This document shows, piece by piece, positions 1-8,330 of a stretch of 34,877 bases of DNA. Source of the DNA: Candidatus Kapaibacterium sp. (lineage in GTDB: Bacteria > Bacteroidota > Ignavibacteria > Kapaibacteriales > UBA4661). The stretch's first letter is position 1; each line of letters begins with the position of its first letter. Under the pieces are notes generated by a model. That model was not told the origin of the DNA, did no database searches, and saw nothing but the letters and a program-made list of their open reading frames with translations. The position numbers were made by a program, and so were the translations under genes. The DNA lies in the NCBI GenBank assembly GCA_025455065.1, contig JALONG010000050.1:1-34877 (forward strand), in the 5' to 3' direction.

Positions 1-680
1 ACGTCTTTTTTCCGCACACACACACACGCCAAACAACGGTAGTCTGCACTGTGGTGGATACTCTTTGATACCGCAGTCAGGAGATTTGATGTTTTTTTTT
101 GTTGCATAGACGCTTTAGTTCCTAACGGTTTTTCTGCCACAGAGTTCAAGAGCGCACAGAACCTCAAACAATACCCCATTTCTCGGCAAGATATGCTCCC
201 TCTGTGGCTCACCAAATCTAGGCTTTCACAAATGCGTTAGGTACTAAAGCATAGACGCTATAAATTGTTGCTTTTTATTTGCAATATAGCTTAAGTTGAT
301 GACATTGGGCTGAAGCCCCTTGTCCCACGAATTATCGTCGGCAAGGGGCTGAAGCCGCCTTGTTACAGGCGCGACTGAGGTAATAATGCAAAAGTATTTT
401 TCCAACTAAAACCAAGCCTTTGCCATTGCTACCAGAAATTAACCTTTTGATTCCTTATTCCTTCAGAAAAAAAACTCACGTTCAGCAAGTTTCTCTTGGG
501 AATGAGAAATAAATAACAGCGCGTTTTAAGAGGCAATTCTTCAGAGTGGAACACTTATTTGAAAAGCAAGGTTTGATGAGTCACAGAGGACACAGAAGTC
601 GCCGAGAACGAATTACGCTTTTATTTCAATCACGTTCCTTGCTTTTTAACACAGTTCATACTTTTATTTTTATCTTTTCC
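1..680. other. Non-coding left flank with dispersed-repeat-like sequence
   Basis: I see no convincing gene here. The short open frame at 546-779 lies partly antisense to the end of pgk and has no recognisable features. The stretch starts with a short CA microsatellite near 16-27. It contains a palindromic element near 306-356 (listed separately) and an AT-rich tail. No clear terminator for the leftward pgk gene is visible just beyond its stop. No tRNA-like cloverleaf was noticed. Confidence 0.6.
306..356. repeat. REP-like palindromic element with GGCTGAAGCC motif
   Basis: The motif GGGCTGAAGCC occurs twice in direct orientation. The first copy continues into AGCCCCTTG (314-322), which is the exact reverse complement of CAAGGGGCT at 342-350 and gives a 9-bp stem. 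Each GGCTGAAGCC is itself a small palindrome. This layout is typical of dispersed intergenic palindromes. Whether it is multicopy cannot be judged from one window. Confidence 0.5.
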
Positions 681-1871
681 TCAACTATCCAACGCCGCCA
701 CACCCGGCAATTCTTTCCCTTCCAAAAATTCCAACGAAGCACCGCCACCCGTCGAAACGTGGCTCACAGCCTTTACTAAGCCGAATTGTTCAATCGCTGC
801 GGCAGAATCGCCTCCGCCAACAATCGTTACTGCACCGTGTTTCGTCGCTTCAGCGAGCGCTTCGGCAACTGCTTTTGTTCCTGCGGCGAAGTTACTCATC
901 TCAAACACGCCCATCGGACCATTCCACACTACTGTTTTCGAGGACGTAATTGCTTTAGAGAAGGCTTCAATAGACGCTGCGCCGATGTCCAGACCGCGCC
1001 AGCCTTGTTCGATATTGTCAATACTGACAGTCTTGTGAGCCGCATCATTACTGAAGGCATCGGCAACAACAGTATCGGTGGGCAGCATAAAGTTTACATT
1101 TTTCGCTTTTGCTTGGGCGATAATTTCTTTGGCAAGTTCGATTTTATCCTCTTCCACGAGCGAATCCCCAATTTCTTTGCCTATTGCTTTGAAGAAGGTG
1201 AAAATCATACCGCCGCCAACCAAGATTGTATCACATTTGTCGAGCAGATTCGTAATTACGTCTATTTTACCGGAAATTTTCGAGCCGCCCAAAATCGCTG
1301 TAAATGGGCGCACAGGGCTTGCAACAGCATCGCCCAGATACTTGAGTTCTTTTTGCATCAAATAGCCAGCAGCCCGCTTCTGAATGAACTTCGTAACGCC
1401 GTGTGTACTTGCATGGGCGCGGTGTGCAGAGCCAAAGGCATCGTTCACATAGACATCCCCTAAAGCAGCAAGTTTCCCCGAAAATTCTTCATCGTTCTCC
1501 TCTTCTTGCGCATAAAAACGGACATTTTCGAGCAAGATAACATCGCCGTTTTCCATCAGTGCAACAAGTCTTCCTACTTCATCTCCGACACAATCGGGAG
1601 CCATGGTGACGGGCTTGCCAAGAAGTTCTGCAAGGCGCTCTGCTGCTGGTTTCAGGCTGTATTTGAGATTCACCTTTCCTTTCGGGCGACCTAAATGCGA
1701 CATTAAAATTACTTTCCCGCCCGCAGAAACAATCTTCTGAATCGTCGGCAGTGATTCGCGGATGCGGATGTCGTCGGTAATTGCGCCGTTATCATCTTGC
1801 GGCACGTTAAAATCTACGCGCACCAAAACGCGCTTTCCTGCAAGGTCGAGTTGGTCAATAGTGTGAATCAT
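681..1871 (-). CDS. pgk: Phosphoglycerate kinase
   Basis: Cytosolic glycolytic enzyme that transfers phosphate from 1,3-bisphosphoglycerate to ADP (reversible). The 396-residue product matches the usual family length of about 395. The N-terminal signature [11 protein letters not shown] is present near residues 14-24, followed by the substrate-side motifs SHLGRPKG and LLENVRF. The hinge region has GGSKISGKI, and the C-terminal nucleotide-binding part has GGGDSAAA and [19 protein letters not shown]. The reading frame stays open upstream to 2165, but conservation begins only at [16 protein letters not shown], so the start is placed at 1871; an ATG at 1919 would add 16 non-conserved residues. No good Shine-Dalgarno is seen. 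It is divergent from the redoxin gene at 2034. No other glycolytic gene is adjacent. Confidence 0.96.
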   Translation of the reverse strand: MIHTIDQLDLAGKRVLVRVDFNVPQDDNGAITDDIRIRESLPTIQKIVSAGGKVILMSHLGRPKGKVNLKYSLKPAAERLAELLGKPVTMAPDCVGDEVGRLVALMENGDVILLENVRFYAQEEENDEEFSGKLAALGDVYVNDAFGSAHRAHASTHGVTKFIQKRAAGYLMQKELKYLGDAVASPVRPFTAILGGSKISGKIDVITNLLDKCDTILVGGGMIFTFFKAIGKEIGDSLVEEDKIELAKEIIAQAKAKNVNFMLPTDTVVADAFSNDAAHKTVSIDNIEQGWRGLDIGAASIEAFSKAITSSKTVVWNGPMGVFEMSNFAAGTKAVAEALAEATKHGAVTIVGGGDSAAAIEQFGLVKAVSHVSTGGGASLEFLEGKELPGVAALDS

Positions 1872-2033
1872 AGTCGGCTCGGAATAAGGGTGGAACATGA
1901 CGTTGAATTTGCTTGTCATGGCAAATATACGGGAAGCAACGCACTTTTTTCGTGAATTTTTATCGGCAGAACCTGTATTTTGGTAATCGTCAATATCATT
2001 CACCACAGCACCAATGTTTACTCTCAAATCACT

Positions 2034-2669
2034 ATGCTGATGAAATACCTCCTCAAACGCTTTGCAACCGCAATGATTCTCGTGTTTATCGGTCTTGCGG
2101 CAATGATTGTTTTTATGAAATCCTCCAAACCCGAAGCGGCAAATGCTTCGGAAACCCATAAACACGCCTCAAGCGAAGACCACAAGCAGTGTGCTGCGAA
2201 AATTGCAGGGAAAACTCTTCCGCCGCTTTCGCTCCGCGACGCAGCAAATACGCCGTTTTCGGTCATGTCGCTTTCGGAGGGGCAGTCGGTGATTGTTATT
2301 CGTTATTTGGGTTACGGCTGCTCACATTGCATTGAGCAACTTTTGGCGTTGCAAAAACTTTCGGACACGCTGAAAACCAAGAACATTCGGGTTGTTGCCT
2401 TTAGCGAAGACACCCCCGACGACAACGCAGGAGTAATGCGCAAATACGGATTCGACGCGTCGGTGTTTACGTTAGCTTCCGATGCGGCAAATGCTTCTGC
2501 GAATAGCCTTGGTGCGGTGTACGCAGAAGCCGACGGCACAGAAACGGAATTGCACGTTTCAATGGTCGTTCAACGAGGTCTGGTCAAGTTTGCACACTTT
2601 GATACAAAACCAATGATGGACGTACAAGTCTTGATTGCTGAGGCAAACTGGTACGATACCAAACAGTAG
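2034..2669 (+). CDS. Membrane-anchored thioredoxin-fold peroxiredoxin-like (AhpC/TSA) protein
   Basis: A 211-residue protein with an N-terminal hydrophobic segment (about residues 11-28) that would anchor it in the inner membrane with the rest outside. A thioredoxin-like domain follows. The likely redox site is C96-S-H-C99, within YLGYGCSHC, directly after a beta strand (SVIVIRYL), as in the redoxin/AhpC-TSA family. The later part has [11 protein letters not shown], typical of alkyl hydroperoxide reductase/TSA folds. Thiol-dependent peroxide reduction or disulfide exchange is therefore inferred; the exact substrate is unknown. A Met/Lys start at 2040 is an equally good alternative, and in-frame codons extend to 1980. 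The linker (about 32-55) is rich in His, Ala and Glu. It stands alone, 301 bases before the TonB-like gene. Confidence 0.7.
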   Translation: MLMKYLLKRFATAMILVFIGLAAMIVFMKSSKPEAANASETHKHASSEDHKQCAAKIAGKTLPPLSLRDAANTPFSVMSLSEGQSVIVIRYLGYGCSHCIEQLLALQKLSDTLKTKNIRVVAFSEDTPDDNAGVMRKYGFDASVFTLASDAANASANSLGAVYAEADGTETELHVSMVVQRGLVKFAHFDTKPMMDVQVLIAEANWYDTKQ

Positions 2670-2970
2670 ATGACCCAAAGATATGAGCGGTGATTGCCTT
2701 AAACTCCTTTATCGAAGTTTTCTGCCGAAACTGATTGTCCATGAAGTTCAAACATTCTACCTGAATCCTACCGATAAACAATACCGATTGCCGCTCTTTT
2801 CAGCGAAAGCATTAGTTTTTTGGAAATACCACTCCCTTGTAAAGCGCGTAAAAACTTGCCTTGCAGATTTTATTTGCATAATAAAAAATATTTTACTAAG
2901 TTATTTACGACAAAAGAGTCTTAAATCTAAATCCCAATTTCATTTTTTCTTTTCCATAGTAGGTGCAATC
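2670..2970. other. AT-rich intergenic region upstream of TonB-like gene
   Basis: About 300 bases without a supported gene. The frame of the following gene is open back to 2683, but that part is AT-rich and lacks any TonB-family feature, so it is treated as leader. The most AT-rich stretch (2868-2960) probably holds the promoter. The sequence AGGTG, about 5-9 bases before the ATG at 2971, may help ribosome binding. No hairpin terminator was found for the redoxin gene. Confidence 0.4.
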
Positions 2971-3924
2971 ATGGAAACGCTCGTAAGTCCAGAAGTCGTT
3001 ACATACGACGAATTCCTTGTCGGTAAGAAAATTACGGCAGGAGAAACCCCCAATACCCCAAAGAACATTGTTCCCGAACAGCCTATAAAATACAGCGATG
3101 TCGGGCTTTCGGCGATGATAAACGGGCATGAAGTTCCGAAATTGATTATGTTTTTGGAAGAACGCGTCCGAGAAGATTTTGGTTGGCAACCCTATAGTTT
3201 TGTACAAGTCAAACGTTTCAGTAAAAAAGCTGCTACCGTAGGTTTTATCGCAACGCTAGCGATAACGGGAACGCTTCTTGGAGGTTATACAGGGTGGTTA
3301 TCGGTTCGAGAGCATTTGAATATCAATAATCGCTTGGGCAGTGCAAAAATTGTCTTGTCGAAATTGCCGCCGCCGCCGTCGCAAACTGCGGATCCGCTTG
3401 TTGCCCCGCCGCCGCCAACGACTGCCGACCATGGTCCTGCGGCACGTGCCGGAACGCCTGTTCCTGTGCCGGATGCGCTTGTAGCACCGGATGTGAAGGA
3501 TTTTGCGAACATAGACCAAATCTCGCGGGCAAGCACAAAAGGAGGCGACGGTGTAGATACGGGATTTTTAGGATTAGCCGGAGACGATATAAAAGTTGAA
3601 GTCCGCGATGACGAAGACACACCGGGGATGTATGAGTTTTTAGCGGTTGAAAAAGAGCCGTATTTGGATATTAAAGATTTACAAAGCCGCGTGGAATACC
3701 CCGAAGTCGCTCGCAGAGCCAATATTCAAGGAAAAGTCTTGGTTCGTGTATTAGTCGGGAAAAATGGTGTTCCAATGAAAACTGTTGTTGAAGCAAGTGA
3801 TTCGGATTTATTAGATCCTGCTGCTACGAAAGCAATTATGAAATCGGTCTTTACACCGGCATTGCAAAATGGGCATCCCGTTACCTGCTGGGTAAGCATT
3901 CCGGTAATATTTGTCATCAAATAA
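2971..3924 (+). CDS. TonB-like energy-transducing protein (C-terminal TonB domain)
   Basis: A 317-residue protein with a classic TonB-like plan. It has a cytoplasmic N-terminus of about 85 residues, one membrane segment (about 88-110, rich in Gly/Thr/Leu), a proline-rich periplasmic linker (KLPPPPSQ near 131-137, APPPP near 145-149) and a C-terminal TonB domain (about 232-317). The domain carries the family pattern SRVEYPEVARRANIQGKV, then VLVRVLVGKNGVP and KAIMKSVFTPALQNGHPV. Such proteins couple the proton motive force (via ExbB/ExbD) to outer-membrane transporters. The long N-terminal cytoplasmic extension is common in Bacteroidota TonB homologues. ExbB/ExbD and a receptor are not nearby, so the partner is unknown. 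The start is placed at METLVSPEVV, preceded by AGGTG. Confidence 0.85.
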   Translation: METLVSPEVVTYDEFLVGKKITAGETPNTPKNIVPEQPIKYSDVGLSAMINGHEVPKLIMFLEERVREDFGWQPYSFVQVKRFSKKAATVGFIATLAITGTLLGGYTGWLSVREHLNINNRLGSAKIVLSKLPPPPSQTADPLVAPPPPTTADHGPAARAGTPVPVPDALVAPDVKDFANIDQISRASTKGGDGVDTGFLGLAGDDIKVEVRDDEDTPGMYEFLAVEKEPYLDIKDLQSRVEYPEVARRANIQGKVLVRVLVGKNGVPMKTVVEASDSDLLDPAATKAIMKSVFTPALQNGHPVTCWVSIPVIFVIK

Positions 3925-3994
3925 AACCTTCATTAACATCATTGACCAGAACGTACTTTATTACGAGTGCCAACGAAATTGGGTTGATAAGGAG

Positions 3995-4039
3995 CAACGT
4001 GTAAACGCGGGATTTAAGCAATCACGTGTTTACACGTTG
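3995..4039. terminator. Possible bidirectional terminator hairpin between convergent genes
   Basis: CAACGTGTAAAC (3995-4006) is exactly complementary to GTTTACACGTTG (4028-4039), giving a 12-bp stem with a 21-base loop. It lies between the convergent TonB-like and ACT genes. The right arm overlaps the stop codon of the ACT gene at 4030-4032. Neither side has a strong T-run, so terminator function is only inferred from position. Confidence 0.4.
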
Positions 4040-4692
4040 TTGCTTGTGTGAACAACGTTGTACCCTGCCCCAAGCAAGGCTTGGAGCGCTGTTGCGAGTT
4101 TTCCCTGCTTGACCATGACATAATCTGTATCGTATGTGGAAATGATATTGATATTTACCCCTGCTTCTGCTAATACCCCTGAAAACCTTGCCGCTACGCC
4201 CACCAGCGACAAATCCATCACGCCTAAACGCAAAATACGCCAATTGCCGTCTATCCGCGCAAAATTCCCCAAACTGTAATGGTCCACATTCAGCACCACT
4301 AAGCGCTCTTCGCAGACAAGTGAGATTTCATCAGGGCTGCGGGAAATGGTATAAAATGATGATTGCCAAACAAAATCCGGCAGGCGCTGAATTTGGACAG
4401 GAAGCCGCACAAGTGCAAATACATCAGGCAGCAAATGAAATGTCGTTGTTGCTTGTGATGGAGATTCCCCGCGGTCTGCAGCAGATGCTTTCGATGCAGA
4501 TTCAGGAGGTGCGCCGTCGGCGGAAGGTGGCGGTGTCAATGCCGAATGTTTTGATTCCGATTGTTCTAATGCCGAGTTTACCAATTCCGATTCCGTTGCG
4601 GCTTCGGGACGAAGTATTGCTCCGTGCTGAGTTTGCGAGGACTCATCGTTAAGCGTGGAAGCGTTGAGGTTTTCAAATTCTTCGTCGTGCAT
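4030..4692 (-). CDS. ACT-domain protein (CASTOR/ACT_7-like)
   Basis: A 220-residue protein. The first 80 residues are low-complexity (Ser/Ala/Glu/Pro-rich) and probably unstructured. From about residue 84 the sequence FHLLPDVFALVRL begins a folded part. It leads to ISLVCEERLV (about 121-130) and then an ACT domain: WRILRLGVMDLSLVGVAARFSGVLAEAGVNINIISTYDTDYVMV in the last third. This pairing of a short N-terminal ACT-like lobe with a second ACT domain resembles small ACT_7 proteins, which bind amino acids. It is the last gene of a tight operon with queF and queD (15 bases after queD), so a regulatory or ligand-sensing role linked to deazaguanine synthesis is possible, but co-location may be incidental. 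No other ATG fits before the conserved part. Confidence 0.75.
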   Translation of the reverse strand: MHDEEFENLNASTLNDESSQTQHGAILRPEAATESELVNSALEQSESKHSALTPPPSADGAPPESASKASAADRGESPSQATTTFHLLPDVFALVRLPVQIQRLPDFVWQSSFYTISRSPDEISLVCEERLVVLNVDHYSLGNFARIDGNWRILRLGVMDLSLVGVAARFSGVLAEAGVNINIISTYDTDYVMVKQGKLATALQALLGAGYNVVHTSNNV

Positions 4693-4707
4693 AGCCGCTT
4701 CTTTTGA

Positions 4708-5136
4708 TTAAAAATCTTGCGAAACTTCAGCATACGTGCGCTCAGTCTCCTGAACACGGATACGAAGGCGCTTGACAAGGACACTTTGCGATTCTTTCAA
4801 GCGGAGCGCGATTTCTTTCAGCAAGTGTACAGCAATATTCTCTGCCGTTGTGGGGAAATCCACGTAATTGACTTTCAGCGAATTATGATGAAAAAACTGC
4901 ATCATCAATTCATCCGCTCGGTCGCAGAGAAAGGAGTGGTCAAGTTGCTTGACAAGAGGTTCAACAACTGCTTTTAAGTCCAAATAATCCATAACCATAC
5001 CCTGTAAATCGGGCTCGCCTTCGACTTCCACCCAAAGCCTGTACGAGTGTCCATGCACGTTCTGACAGCCCCCGGTGTGAAACGGTAGGCGGTGAGCCAT
5101 TTCCCAATGAAATTCTTTTGCTATACGTGTAATCAT
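4708..5136 (-). CDS. queD: 6-carboxy-5,6,7,8-tetrahydropterin synthase QueD (PTPS family)
   Basis: 142 residues, the usual length for QueD. It converts 7,8-dihydroneopterin triphosphate to 6-carboxytetrahydropterin on the way to preQ0 and queuosine. Zinc ligands H15 (in MAHRL), H28 and H30 (in NVHGHSY) are present. The catalytic Cys is C24 in GGCQNVHGH. MVMDYLDLK and LDHSFL supply the downstream Asp/His, and the C-terminal VQETERTYAEV gives the pterin-anchoring Glu. It sits in a leftward operon, 24 bases after queF. It belongs to the 6-pyruvoyl-tetrahydropterin synthase family, but the QueF neighbour supports QueD over biopterin synthesis. Confidence 0.93.
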   Translation of the reverse strand: MITRIAKEFHWEMAHRLPFHTGGCQNVHGHSYRLWVEVEGEPDLQGMVMDYLDLKAVVEPLVKQLDHSFLCDRADELMMQFFHHNSLKVNYVDFPTTAENIAVHLLKEIALRLKESQSVLVKRLRIRVQETERTYAEVSQDF

Positions 5137-5160
5137 ACCGCTTCAGAGGCGTTTGAAGAA

Positions 5161-5502
5161 TTATTTTTTGTAGGTAGCCACAATCACCGATGAAATCCCG
5201 CCACGAGGCATCCACTCAGCGATAATCTCCATTTCAAGCGGCTCGCAGGCTGCTACAAGGTCGTCCAAAATTTGATTGGTAACAGCTTCGTAAAAAATAC
5301 CTTTGTTGCGAAAGTCGAGGAAGTAGTATTTAAGAGCCTTCAGTTCGATACAGGTTTTATCGGGAACGTATTTGACGGTGATTGTCCCAAAATCCGGCAA
5401 ACCCGTCTTGGGACAAACAGACGTAAATTCGGGGTTTGAGTGCGTGATAGTATAACGCCGCCCATGAGGTGCGGGGTTGGGGAATGTTTCAATTGGTGTC
5501 AT
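5161..5502 (-). CDS. queF: NADPH-dependent 7-cyano-7-deazaguanine reductase QueF (type I)
   Basis: 113 residues, a short unimodular QueF. It reduces the nitrile of preQ0 to the amine of preQ1 using NADPH, the step before tRNA insertion in queuosine synthesis. The thioimide-forming Cys is C30 in FTSVCPKTGLPDFG, with D37 in the same motif. The QueF signature E53-L-K-A-L-K-Y-Y is present. The substrate-recognition segment reads FRNKGIFYEAVTNQILDD, with Tyr-Glu where B. subtilis QueF has His-Glu; aromatic variants are found in many type I enzymes. It is the first gene of the queF-queD-ACT operon. queC and queE are not in this window. No preQ1 riboswitch-like structure was found upstream. Confidence 0.94.
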   Translation of the reverse strand: MTPIETFPNPAPHGRRYTITHSNPEFTSVCPKTGLPDFGTITVKYVPDKTCIELKALKYYFLDFRNKGIFYEAVTNQILDDLVAACEPLEMEIIAEWMPRGGISSVIVATYKK

Positions 5503-5726
5503 TGGTGAATAGAAAAAAATGAACGCAAAAACTTTGATAAAACAGCCTTAAAAATACGAAAAATATCGGTTATTTTTATCACATGATTTCACTTTGATAC
5601 ACTTCTCCGGAACTTACAAGCGGCTAGGTACTGAGCTTTCTAGAGAGAATGCGATGTCTTCGTATTCTTTGGTGCGCTCGTGTTGGCGATGTGTTGGTAA
5701 TGGATTGAATTCGCTGTTTCTGGTCG

Positions 5727-7256
5727 CTACTTCTTCTCAAACGTATAAGCCTCGTATTCAATAAAATCATTTACTTTCACCGTCAATGTTGCAACCTTGT
5801 TTTGTCTTGTCTCGAATCGTGCTTTCTGGACACCCAAGGTTGGGTTGGTATAGGTACAGAGAAATTCATTATCGCCCAATGGCTCTAATATCGCAGGAGC
5901 TGCTGGATGATGCGAAAACTCGACACGCAAGGCGCTTCCTTGTTCCTTCACCGCAATTTCTCCGTACACGGGATGCAGGTATTTACCGCAATAACTCTGC
6001 AAACCAAGGCTTGGTGAGGGTTTTGTAGCTGCTTTCGTGCGCAGAACCTGCCGTTGCTCACGTTCTTCCGCTTGTTCCTTCGCTGAATTATCAAAAAGTA
6101 CGCGAGAATAATCTTTCGGAGTCTGCTGCAAATAGGCATCCAAAATCCGCCATTTCAGCGCGGCGTACAGCGTATTTGCATCGGTATTCGTCAAAACGAT
6201 GATAGAGAGACGCTCTGTTTGCATAAAGCACAGTGTCGTTGTAAAACCGTCCACGCCACCATCGTGTTCAATAAGCTGCCGCCCCGCATAATCACTGATA
6301 AACCAACCCAAACCATATAAACCGAAATTTGTCGGCAATAATTGATTGCGAAACGCGCTGACAATCGTTTCTGCTCTCCACGTTCGCATGATTGCTTGTT
6401 TTTTGAAGATTTCCGTACCGTTGAATTTACCAGTGTCGAGTTGCATCATTGCCCAGCGCACAAGGTCGTGAACGCTTGAGCCTATGCTACCTGCGGGGGC
6501 GAGATTGTCAATTGCCGGAATGGGCAAATGCAGTAGGCGGTCATCGTATAAGGTGTGTCCGGTGGCGTGATTGCTTGTTCCGTTAAATTCTGCCGCAAGC
6601 GCTACGCTGCGCGTCATGCCGAGCGGTGTGAAAAATCGTTCTCTGATAACTGTCTCCCACGCTTTATTGCTTGCTTTGGGCAGAATTTCTCCCGCCGTCA
6701 GAAAACCCGCATTGCAGTAGCCGTAGCGCGTCCGAAAGGGGTACGCGGGCTTATTCAGTCCAAATTTTTGTATTACTTCCGCTCGGGATAAATTGGAAGC
6801 CCAGTAAGTAAAATCACCCTGAAACGTGCGTAAACCCGAGCGATGGCAGAGCATATCCGCGATTGTCGCTTGTTGAGTGGCTGATGTTTCGTAAAGCCGA
6901 AATTCCGGAAGCCATTTCGTTACCTTATCATTCAGCGACAAGACCGAATCTGCTTCCAATGCCGCAAGAGCAGTCGCAGTAAAGGCTTTGGAACAAGAAC
7001 CAATCATAAACAAGGTGTGTTCGTTCACGCTGTCAGCAGAAGCGCCATAAACGCCCGTATGTTTCACACCATAACCGCGTAATTTCACGATTTTCCCGTC
7101 CTTGATTATCGCCAAACCCAAGCCCGGAACACGCCAGCGCTGCATTTCCCGCACGATGTACGTGTCCAAACTGTCACGAATAAATGTCGGTTGTGCAAGC
7201 AGTGATGAGCTTGAGAGCAGCAGTCCCAAGAAGTAAATAATGCAGCGATTGTTCAT
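5727..7256 (-). CDS. Secreted serine hydrolase, beta-lactamase class C/PBP4* fold
   Basis: A 509-residue protein with an N-terminal signal peptide (about 1-21, ending SLLAQ). The catalytic domain has the three motifs of the class C beta-lactamase/esterase clan: S87-C-S-K90 (SxxK), Y180-C-N182 (YxN) and H331-D-G333 (HxG, within IEHDGGVDGF). VPGLGLAIIKDGKIV is typical of this family's N-terminal strand pair. The C-terminal 100 or so residues (YCGKYLHPVYGEIAVKEQG) resemble the beta-rich DUF3471 domain often fused to these enzymes. The likely activity is a periplasmic or secreted D-amino-acid peptidase or esterase; true beta-lactam hydrolysis cannot be inferred. It is a single gene, with 224 bases to queF. 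Confidence 0.88.
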   Translation of the reverse strand: MNNRCIIYFLGLLLSSSSLLAQPTFIRDSLDTYIVREMQRWRVPGLGLAIIKDGKIVKLRGYGVKHTGVYGASADSVNEHTLFMIGSCSKAFTATALAALEADSVLSLNDKVTKWLPEFRLYETSATQQATIADMLCHRSGLRTFQGDFTYWASNLSRAEVIQKFGLNKPAYPFRTRYGYCNAGFLTAGEILPKASNKAWETVIRERFFTPLGMTRSVALAAEFNGTSNHATGHTLYDDRLLHLPIPAIDNLAPAGSIGSSVHDLVRWAMMQLDTGKFNGTEIFKKQAIMRTWRAETIVSAFRNQLLPTNFGLYGLGWFISDYAGRQLIEHDGGVDGFTTTLCFMQTERLSIIVLTNTDANTLYAALKWRILDAYLQQTPKDYSRVLFDNSAKEQAEEREQRQVLRTKAATKPSPSLGLQSYCGKYLHPVYGEIAVKEQGSALRVEFSHHPAAPAILEPLGDNEFLCTYTNPTLGVQKARFETRQNKVATLTVKVNDFIEYEAYTFEKK

Positions 7257-7419
7257 GGGAGAATCTCCAAGAATAAGGTTAGGATGACAGGATATTTTCT
7301 TATACCTTGCAAAAACAGGCTCAATGCGGGGTTGTTCATATGTTCAATATACGCAAAAAACGGCACTGCACGATACCGCCAAGGGTCTGAAGGGAATTTG
7401 TTAAGAAGGTGTTATTTCC

Positions 7420-7452
7420 TTTGACACGGATAGGAAAAAATGCGTAATTTTG
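7420..7452 (+). promoter_or_regulatory. Candidate Bacteroidota-type promoter for DUF3098 gene
   Basis: TTTG at 7420-7423 is followed, after a 21-base spacer, by TAATTTTG at 7445-7452. This fits the Bacteroidota -33/-7 pattern TTTG, N19-21, TAnnTTTG exactly. Transcription would start about 7 bases later, giving a leader of roughly 35 bases before the ATG at 7493. Found by eye only. Confidence 0.45.
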
Positions 7453-7492
7453 TCCCTTCAAATATTATTGTTTTATTCTGAGGAAATCTCTC

Positions 7493-7798
7493 ATGTCGAA
7501 AAAGAAAGCTGTCTCTTCTACAAGAAAACAGCAACGTTCAACGGGTGTCCAATGGAATTTTCCGCTTGCCAAAGCAAATTTCCTGTATTTTGGGATTGCG
7601 CTTGGTGTCATCGTTGTAGGGTATGTATTTATGGCAACAGGCATTACGTCCGACCCGCAAAAATATCTGGAAACCTGGGCAAATTCGCTGGCAATCGTTG
7701 TCGCACCGACACTTCTAGTGATTGCTTATTGCGTCCTTATTCCGCTTGCTATTATGAAGCGCGAAAAATCAAGTGTTGCAGCCGAAGAAGCCGCGTAA
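7493..7798 (+). CDS. DUF3098 family small membrane protein
   Basis: 101 residues. It has a basic N-terminus (MSKKKAVSSTRKQQR) followed by WNFPLAKANFLYFGIALGVIVVGYVFMATG, which matches the start of the Bacteroidota DUF3098 family (an F-P-L-x-x-x-N-[YF] lead-in and the first membrane helix, about residues 31-49). A second helix spans about 66-88 (IVVAPTLLVIAYCVLIPLAIM), and the C-terminus is short and charged. In other Bacteroidota this family often lies near ftsX and uppP, but neither is present here, and the function is unknown. A strong terminator follows the stop codon directly. Confidence 0.8.
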   Translation: MSKKKAVSSTRKQQRSTGVQWNFPLAKANFLYFGIALGVIVVGYVFMATGITSDPQKYLETWANSLAIVVAPTLLVIAYCVLIPLAIMKREKSSVAAEEAA

Positions 7799-7825
7799 TT
7801 ACGCCACAGTGCAGAGTAACAAGAG

Positions 7826-7869
7826 AAAAGCCTGAAGACAAGAAACCATCTTGTCTTCAGGCTTTTTTT
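7826..7869 (+). terminator. Strong Rho-independent terminator
   Basis: An 18-bp perfect stem (7826-7843 paired with 7849-7866, core GCCTGAAGACAAGA) with a 5-base loop AACCA and a run of seven T (7863-7869). It starts 28 bases after the DUF3098 stop codon. It is the clearest intrinsic terminator in the window. Confidence 0.92.
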
Positions 7870-8330
7870 ATAGGTCATCAGATGTATGCGCGTCTGAATA
7901 GGTGCTTCTGTGCGAGCAGTGTCAGAAATACCTGACACTTACTCTTCTCACCTATATGCACCGTGTCTCACACTGTCAGAAGAAACTGACATTTTGAGAC
8001 AATCTACCGCCTTATTGCTCGCTTGAACCGGCGGTGCCAAAACCCCAACGGGTAAGACACACAACGCGCTGAGAGCCGGAAACGCGGAGTTTGAGCATTT
8101 TTTGCGGCTGCCCCGTGCGCTCTTGCGAAGTGGTAGAAAGAGTCTGAAAAGTGCTTACAGTCTGGTTTGTAGAACTACCATCGGCGTTATTGGGAATGGT
8201 ATGAACTGACGGAGAATCCATGAAAAAACTTTCGTATTGTAGAACAGGCAAAGGAATTACGTTCACCCTGCATGAATATCTACGCAAACGATGTGCCAAA
8301 AGATTCACCGAAAAAATATTCCGTGAAATT
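7870..8330. other. Intergenic region with paired TGTCAG hairpins
   Basis: No gene is supported. A 69-codon frame on the minus strand (8012-8221) has no recognisable features. Two hairpins sharing the TGTCAG/CTGACA stem lie at 7918-7939 and 7964-8001 and are listed separately. Confidence 0.4.
7918..8001. repeat. Two related hairpins sharing a TGTCAG stem
   Basis: Hairpin 1: AGTGTCAG (7918-7925) pairs with CTGACACT (7932-7939), loop 6 bases. Hairpin 2: an inner stem TGTCAG (7974-7979) with CTGACA (7986-7991) and loop AAGAAA, nested in an outer stem TGTCTCA (7964-7970) with TGAGACA (7995-8001). The shared stem suggests duplication or a pair of binding sites. No function is known. Confidence 0.5.

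Noticed and set aside
546-779. A 77-codon plus-strand frame
   Set aside because: It overlaps the end of pgk on the opposite strand and has a composition unlike a real protein.
1872-2165. N-terminal extension of phosphoglycerate kinase
   Set aside because: The extra 98 codons are not conserved, overlap the divergent redoxin gene and would make the enzyme too long.
5503-5726. A preQ1 riboswitch upstream of queF
   Set aside because: The expected small pseudoknot with its C-rich loop and A-rich tail was not found on the minus strand.
5727-7256. A true beta-lactamase linked to the BlaI-M56 pair
   Set aside because: The protein has class C-fold motifs, but it is 24 kb away and belongs to a broad hydrolase family; no link to beta-lactam resistance can be claimed.
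8012-8221. A 69-codon minus-strand frame
   Set aside because: No family resemblance, no clear ribosome binding site and no conserved neighbour; may be chance.
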